From the NCBI GenBank assembly GCA_046153505.1, contig JBJXDT010000132.1:1-42937 (forward strand): a DNA stretch of 42,937 nucleotides, in the 5' to 3' direction. The DNA is from JBJXDT01 sp046153505 (GTDB lineage Bacteria; Pseudomonadota; Gammaproteobacteria; Burkholderiales; Methylophilaceae). A program made the position numbers and the translations under genes. Below, one piece after another: positions 39,613 through 42,937 of this stretch (position 1 is its first letter; every line of letters begins with the position of its first letter). The notes beneath the pieces were generated by a model, which worked only from the letters and a program-made list of their open reading frames with translations, ran no database searches and was not told where the DNA came from.

Positions 39613-42600
39613 ATGATGTCCGCCCTCGTTCGCTTCTCTATCCGCTTCCACGGCGTTATCATCGGTTTGGCGTGTCTCATGATGGTTTACGGCATTTACA
39701 GTCTCTCACGCGCTAATCTTAATGTTTTCCCAGAATTTTCACCAACTCAAGTTGTTATACAAACCGAATCACCAGGACTTTCCGCTGAGCTGGTAGAAAA
39801 TTTGGTCACCCAACCCATCGAAAGCAGCATTGCAGGGGCAGTAGGCATTAGCGACATGCGCTCTCAATCCATCCCCGGCTTATCTGTGGTTACTATCATT
39901 TTTGACGAAAATACTGATGTTTATCGCAATCGCCAAGTGATCGCTGAGCGCATTGCCTCGCTGACTTTACCGCGCGGTATTATGCCTAACATTACACCAC
40001 TTACCTCTTCCGCCAGCACAGTACTTGGCATCGGCCTGACTTCAAACACACGCAGCTTAATGGAACTTCGCACTTTGGTAGATTGGACAGTTAAACCACA
40101 TTTATTAGCAGTTCCGGGGGTGGCGGACGTCAACGTGTTTGGTGGAGACGTCCGCCAATTGCAAATTCAGGTGGATCCAGAAAAACTCATTCGTTATAAC
40201 TTATCTCTAGCGCAAGTTGCGGAAGCCGCGAACAAGGCGACTGGCGTGCGTGGTGCAGGCTACATTGAAAATAATAATCAACGCCTAGTCATCAACTCCG
40301 AGGGGCAAACACTGACACCACAACAACTTGCCAACACTTTGCTGCAATCTCACAACGGCCAAGTCATTAAAATGGGTGATATTGGCAAAGTGGTCGATGC
40401 TGCAGCGCCCGCCATCAGCGGCGCTAATATAAATGGCAAAGAAGGTATTTACCTTTCCGTGCAAGGTCAATTGGGCGGCAACACGCATGGAGTTACTTTA
40501 GCGCTAGAAAAAGCGCTTTCCGAGCTACAACCCAGCTTAGACGCTGAAAAAATAACGCTGTACCCTACGCTTTTCCGCCCAGCCAACTTTATCGAGACCG
40601 CGATTAAAGGAGTACGCTCAGACATTCTTATTGGCTCAGTGCTAGTTATTATTGTGCTATTTCTATTTTTGTTTAACGCACGCACAGCCTTCATTTCCAC
40701 CACCGCCATCCCACTGTCGCTACTCACAGCTGTGGTCGTCATGAGTTATCTCGGCGTTAGTCTCAACATTATGGTGCTTGGTGGTCTGGCGATTGCCTTG
40801 GGAGAAGTGGTGGACGACGCAATTATCGATACCGAAAATATCTTTCGTCGTCTGCGGGAAAACCGTATGCTTACTGTGCCGCAATCTACCTACAAAGTGG
40901 TGTTTAATGCCTCTATGGAGGTGCGCAGCTCGGTCGTCTATGCCACGATAATTGTCACAATGGTATTTTTGCCTTTGCTCACCCTTGGTGGCGTAGCAGG
41001 CAAGCTGTTTGCACCGCTTGGTATGGCCTATATATTTGCGATCCTCGCCTCTCTGGCCGTCGCACTTACTCTTACGCCAGCACTTTGCTACTTACTTTTG
41101 GGGAAAACCAATCTAGAGGCGGAAGATTCGCCATTCATTAAGCGCATCAAAAAAACTTATGTCAAAATTCTCCATAAAATCGAAAAGCAATACAAAGCAA
41201 TTCTAGTCATTTCTTTTATTGTCATTGCGTTGGGCTTGGGTGTTCTGCCGCTGTTCAAAAGCCAGTTCATCCCCAATCTGCACGAAGGCCATTACATTAT
41301 GCGCATGACGGCTGTGCCGGGCACATCAAAAGTCGAATCTTTGCGCATCGGCAAGCAAGTGTCCGAAGCAATTTTAAAGATTAATGGTGTGAAATCTGTG
41401 TCGCAATGGGCTGGACGTGCCTCTAACGCAGCTGATACATTTGGCACACATTATAGTGAGTTTGAAATTGAAGTTGGCACTGGTACGGGCGAAGAGCAGG
41501 CGCGCATTTTGCAAGATATTCGCAACGTCATTTCTGGTGCAAGCAAGACCAATGCAGGCTTTGTCGGCATCACCTTTGGCATTAATACATTCTTGACAGA
41601 GCGTATAGAAGAAACTATCTCTGGTTATACTTCCGCTGTCGTTATTAATATTTTTGGGAACAATTTAGATGAGTTAGACCGCGACGCTCAAGGCATTGCA
41701 GGCTTGGTGACAAGTATGCAAGGTGCGACAGATGTGGCCGTGCAATCACCTTCAGGTACACCGCAAGTCGTAGTTCGTCTTCGCAGTGAAAAACTACTGC
41801 AATGGGGCTTGTCGCCGGTAGATGTGTTGGATGCAATCCGCGTGGTTTATGAAAGCACGCCTATTACACAGGTCTACGAAGGTAATCGGGTCATTAACGT
41901 TGCCGTGACACTTCAACCCGATTTAAAGGACGACCTTGAGGAAATTGGCAAATTACCACTCAAAAATTCAGATGGAAAAATGCTGAGTTTGCAAGATGTA
42001 GCGGATATTTCACAAGAAAATGGTAGGTCAAAAATTCTGCATGATGGCGCAAAACGAATTCAAACCATTACCGCGAATGTCAACGGTCGTGACATAGCAG
42101 CCTTTGTTGCCGAAATGAAAAAGCGCATCCATAGTGAAATCAAGCTATCGCAGGGAAATTACATTGAGTTTACTGGTGAGGCAGAAGAAAATGCGCAATC
42201 TCGCGAAGACTTAATTGTGCATTCATTGTTGGCAGGCATCGGCGTTTTTTTGATGCTTTATATCGCATTTGGCAGATTGAGAAATTTGTTACTCACTTTC
42301 GTGAACTTACCCTTTGCTTTGATTGGCGGTATATTGGCTGCTTTTTTCACAGGCGGCTGGATTTCGCTTGGTTCTTTAGTTGGTTTTGTGACTTTATTTG
42401 GTATTACTTTGCGAAATTCAATCATGATGGTTTCGCATTTTCAGCATTTGGTGGACGAAGAAAATTGCGTTTGGGGCCGAGAAAGCTGTATTCGCGGCGC
42501 TACAGAGCGCTTGCCTTCTGTGTTGATGACCGCGCTAGTCACCGCACTGGGCTTGCTACCATTAGCAATTGGCAGCGGACAGCCCGGTCGTGAGATTGAA

Positions 42601-42717
42601 GGCCCAATGGCGACCATTATTGTCGGCGGGTTAGTGACATCGACCATACTAAATTTGCTGATTTTACCAACGATTATGTTACATTTCGGTAAATTTGAAA
42701 AGGTGAGAGAGATTTAA
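39613..42717 (+). CDS. RND efflux pump of the heavy-metal (CusA/CzcA) type
   Basis: Inner-membrane proton-driven pump, 1034 aa, with the internal duplication of RND proteins. The N-terminus shows the first span and the periplasmic start NVFPEFSPTQVVIQTESPGL; LVTQPIESSIAG, a CusA/CzcA-like signature, follows. The transmembrane-4 region reads LGGLAIALGEVVDDAIIDTEN (key part GEVVDDAIIDTEN), aligning with the VD-AI-EN pattern of CusA. ATERLPSVLMTALVTALGLLPLAIG and GREIEGPMA near the end are typical of the family. The substrate cannot be read from sequence; a metal cation is likely by family. It follows the adaptor gene by 82 bases containing a long hairpin; the ATG at 39613 is followed by a second ATG. 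Confidence 0.92.
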   Translation: MMSALVRFSIRFHGVIIGLACLMMVYGIYSLSRANLNVFPEFSPTQVVIQTESPGLSAELVENLVTQPIESSIAGAVGISDMRSQSIPGLSVVTIIFDENTDVYRNRQVIAERIASLTLPRGIMPNITPLTSSASTVLGIGLTSNTRSLMELRTLVDWTVKPHLLAVPGVADVNVFGGDVRQLQIQVDPEKLIRYNLSLAQVAEAANKATGVRGAGYIENNNQRLVINSEGQTLTPQQLANTLLQSHNGQVIKMGDIGKVVDAAAPAISGANINGKEGIYLSVQGQLGGNTHGVTLALEKALSELQPSLDAEKITLYPTLFRPANFIETAIKGVRSDILIGSVLVIIVLFLFLFNARTAFISTTAIPLSLLTAVVVMSYLGVSLNIMVLGGLAIALGEVVDDAIIDTENIFRRLRENRMLTVPQSTYKVVFNASMEVRSSVVYATIIVTMVFLPLLTLGGVAGKLFAPLGMAYIFAILASLAVALTLTPALCYLLLGKTNLEAEDSPFIKRIKKTYVKILHKIEKQYKAILVISFIVIALGLGVLPLFKSQFIPNLHEGHYIMRMTAVPGTSKVESLRIGKQVSEAILKINGVKSVSQWAGRASNAADTFGTHYSEFEIEVGTGTGEEQARILQDIRNVISGASKTNAGFVGITFGINTFLTERIEETISGYTSAVVINIFGNNLDELDRDAQGIAGLVTSMQGATDVAVQSPSGTPQVVVRLRSEKLLQWGLSPVDVLDAIRVVYESTPITQVYEGNRVINVAVTLQPDLKDDLEEIGKLPLKNSDGKMLSLQDVADISQENGRSKILHDGAKRIQTITANVNGRDIAAFVAEMKKRIHSEIKLSQGNYIEFTGEAEENAQSREDLIVHSLLAGIGVFLMLYIAFGRLRNLLLTFVNLPFALIGGILAAFFTGGWISLGSLVGFVTLFGITLRNSIMMVSHFQHLVDEENCVWGRESCIRGATERLPSVLMTALVTALGLLPLAIGSGQPGREIEGPMATIIVGGLVTSTILNLLILPTIMLHFGKFEKVREI

Positions 42718-42784
42718 ATATTGCTAGATTTTAGACCAAATGTCGCTTTTCGGCCATAAGCAGCCTCCCAAATTAGTTGATAAT

Positions 42785-42813
42785 TTCGAGCTTATACGCA
42801 CATCATTTATAAT
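42785..42813 (+). promoter_or_regulatory. Probable promoter of a gene beginning near 42859
   Basis: TATAAT at 42808-42813 lies 17 bp after TTCGAG at 42785-42790. The -10 is consensus and the -35 weak. The stretch 42718-42858 otherwise shows no gene. Confidence 0.45.
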
Positions 42814-42858
42814 CAAATCAATAAGTCACTATCAACAAATAATTGATACTCAATCTAC

Positions 42859-42937
42859 ATGCCAATTGCAACTAAAAAAATATCTCGTGATAGAGTAAAT
42901 TTTACAGGTGAGTTATCACTAAAAGAAATTGATATTC
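42859..42937 (+). CDS. Start of an unidentified gene (3' end outside window)
   Basis: An ATG at 42859 opens a frame that runs to the end of the window, 26 complete codons beginning MPIATKKISRDRVNFTGEL. It follows a consensus -10 box by about 45 bases but has no ribosome site. Nothing in the short stretch is recognisable, so this is a tentative call. Confidence 0.35.
   Translation, partial: MPIATKKISRDRVNFTGELSLKEIDI

Noticed and set aside
1..42937. CRISPR array, prophage or full insertion sequence
   Set aside because: No regularly spaced repeats, no phage structural genes and no transposase reading frame are seen anywhere in the window.

Overview
The window looks like chromosomal DNA of a betaproteobacterium with moderately low GC, most likely a member of the Methylophilaceae (Methylotenera/Methylophilus type). 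This is inferred from protein character and from two conserved gene neighbourhoods: gloB / methyltransferase / rnhA / dnaQ, and tig-clpP-clpX-lon-hupB followed by two tRNAs and ppiD. No methylotrophy gene lies in the window, so the family assignment is inference. Almost all of the sequence is coding, with intact housekeeping genes, three tRNAs, and no prophage, CRISPR array or complete insertion sequence.

Layout. 1-1896: 3' part of rne (RNase E). A 52-bp element built of two IS3/IS150-like terminal repeats lies between it and the fluoride channel gene crcB. 2450-3940: glgA, ending at a clear terminator, convergent with orn. 4682-10538: a forward run of an M48 (Ste24-type) membrane protease, a small c-type cytochrome, rsgA, and two cyclic-di-GMP phosphodiesterase-type genes (HD-GYP, then degenerate GGDEF-EAL). 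10563-11003: queD. 10993-14419 (minus): rfbB-rfbA-rfbC-rfbD for dTDP-L-rhamnose. 14491-16363 (minus): methyltransferase, rnhA, dnaQ. 16418-18830: gloB and mltD. 18874-22379: a lipoprotein and two permeases of a peptide ABC importer without ATPase genes, followed by fabI and a perfect bidirectional terminator shared with ppiD.

25303-29570 is the most accessory-looking part: an ABC-2 exporter pair (minus) divergent from an OsmC-YcaO fusion gene. It sits between ppiD and the hupB/tRNA block, which are usually close together. 29730-36549 (minus) is the protein quality-control block: tRNA-Leu, tig, clpP, clpX, lon, hupB, tRNA-Val, tRNA-Asp. lon has a recognisable heat-shock (sigma-32) promoter and a hairpin at the transcript start; hupB has a strong sigma-70 promoter with a palindrome at +1. 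36744-42717 (plus) carries a small unknown protein and a tripartite heavy-metal-type RND efflux system (outer-membrane lipoprotein, periplasmic adaptor, 1034-aa pump). A long perfect hairpin separates adaptor and pump. A new gene seems to begin at 42859.

I found no strong evidence for a wholly new system. The observations most worth following are the OsmC-YcaO/ABC exporter locus, the HD-GYP protein with a replaced metal-ligand histidine, the IS-end palindrome behind rne, the lon leader hairpin, and the intra-operon hairpin in the RND operon.
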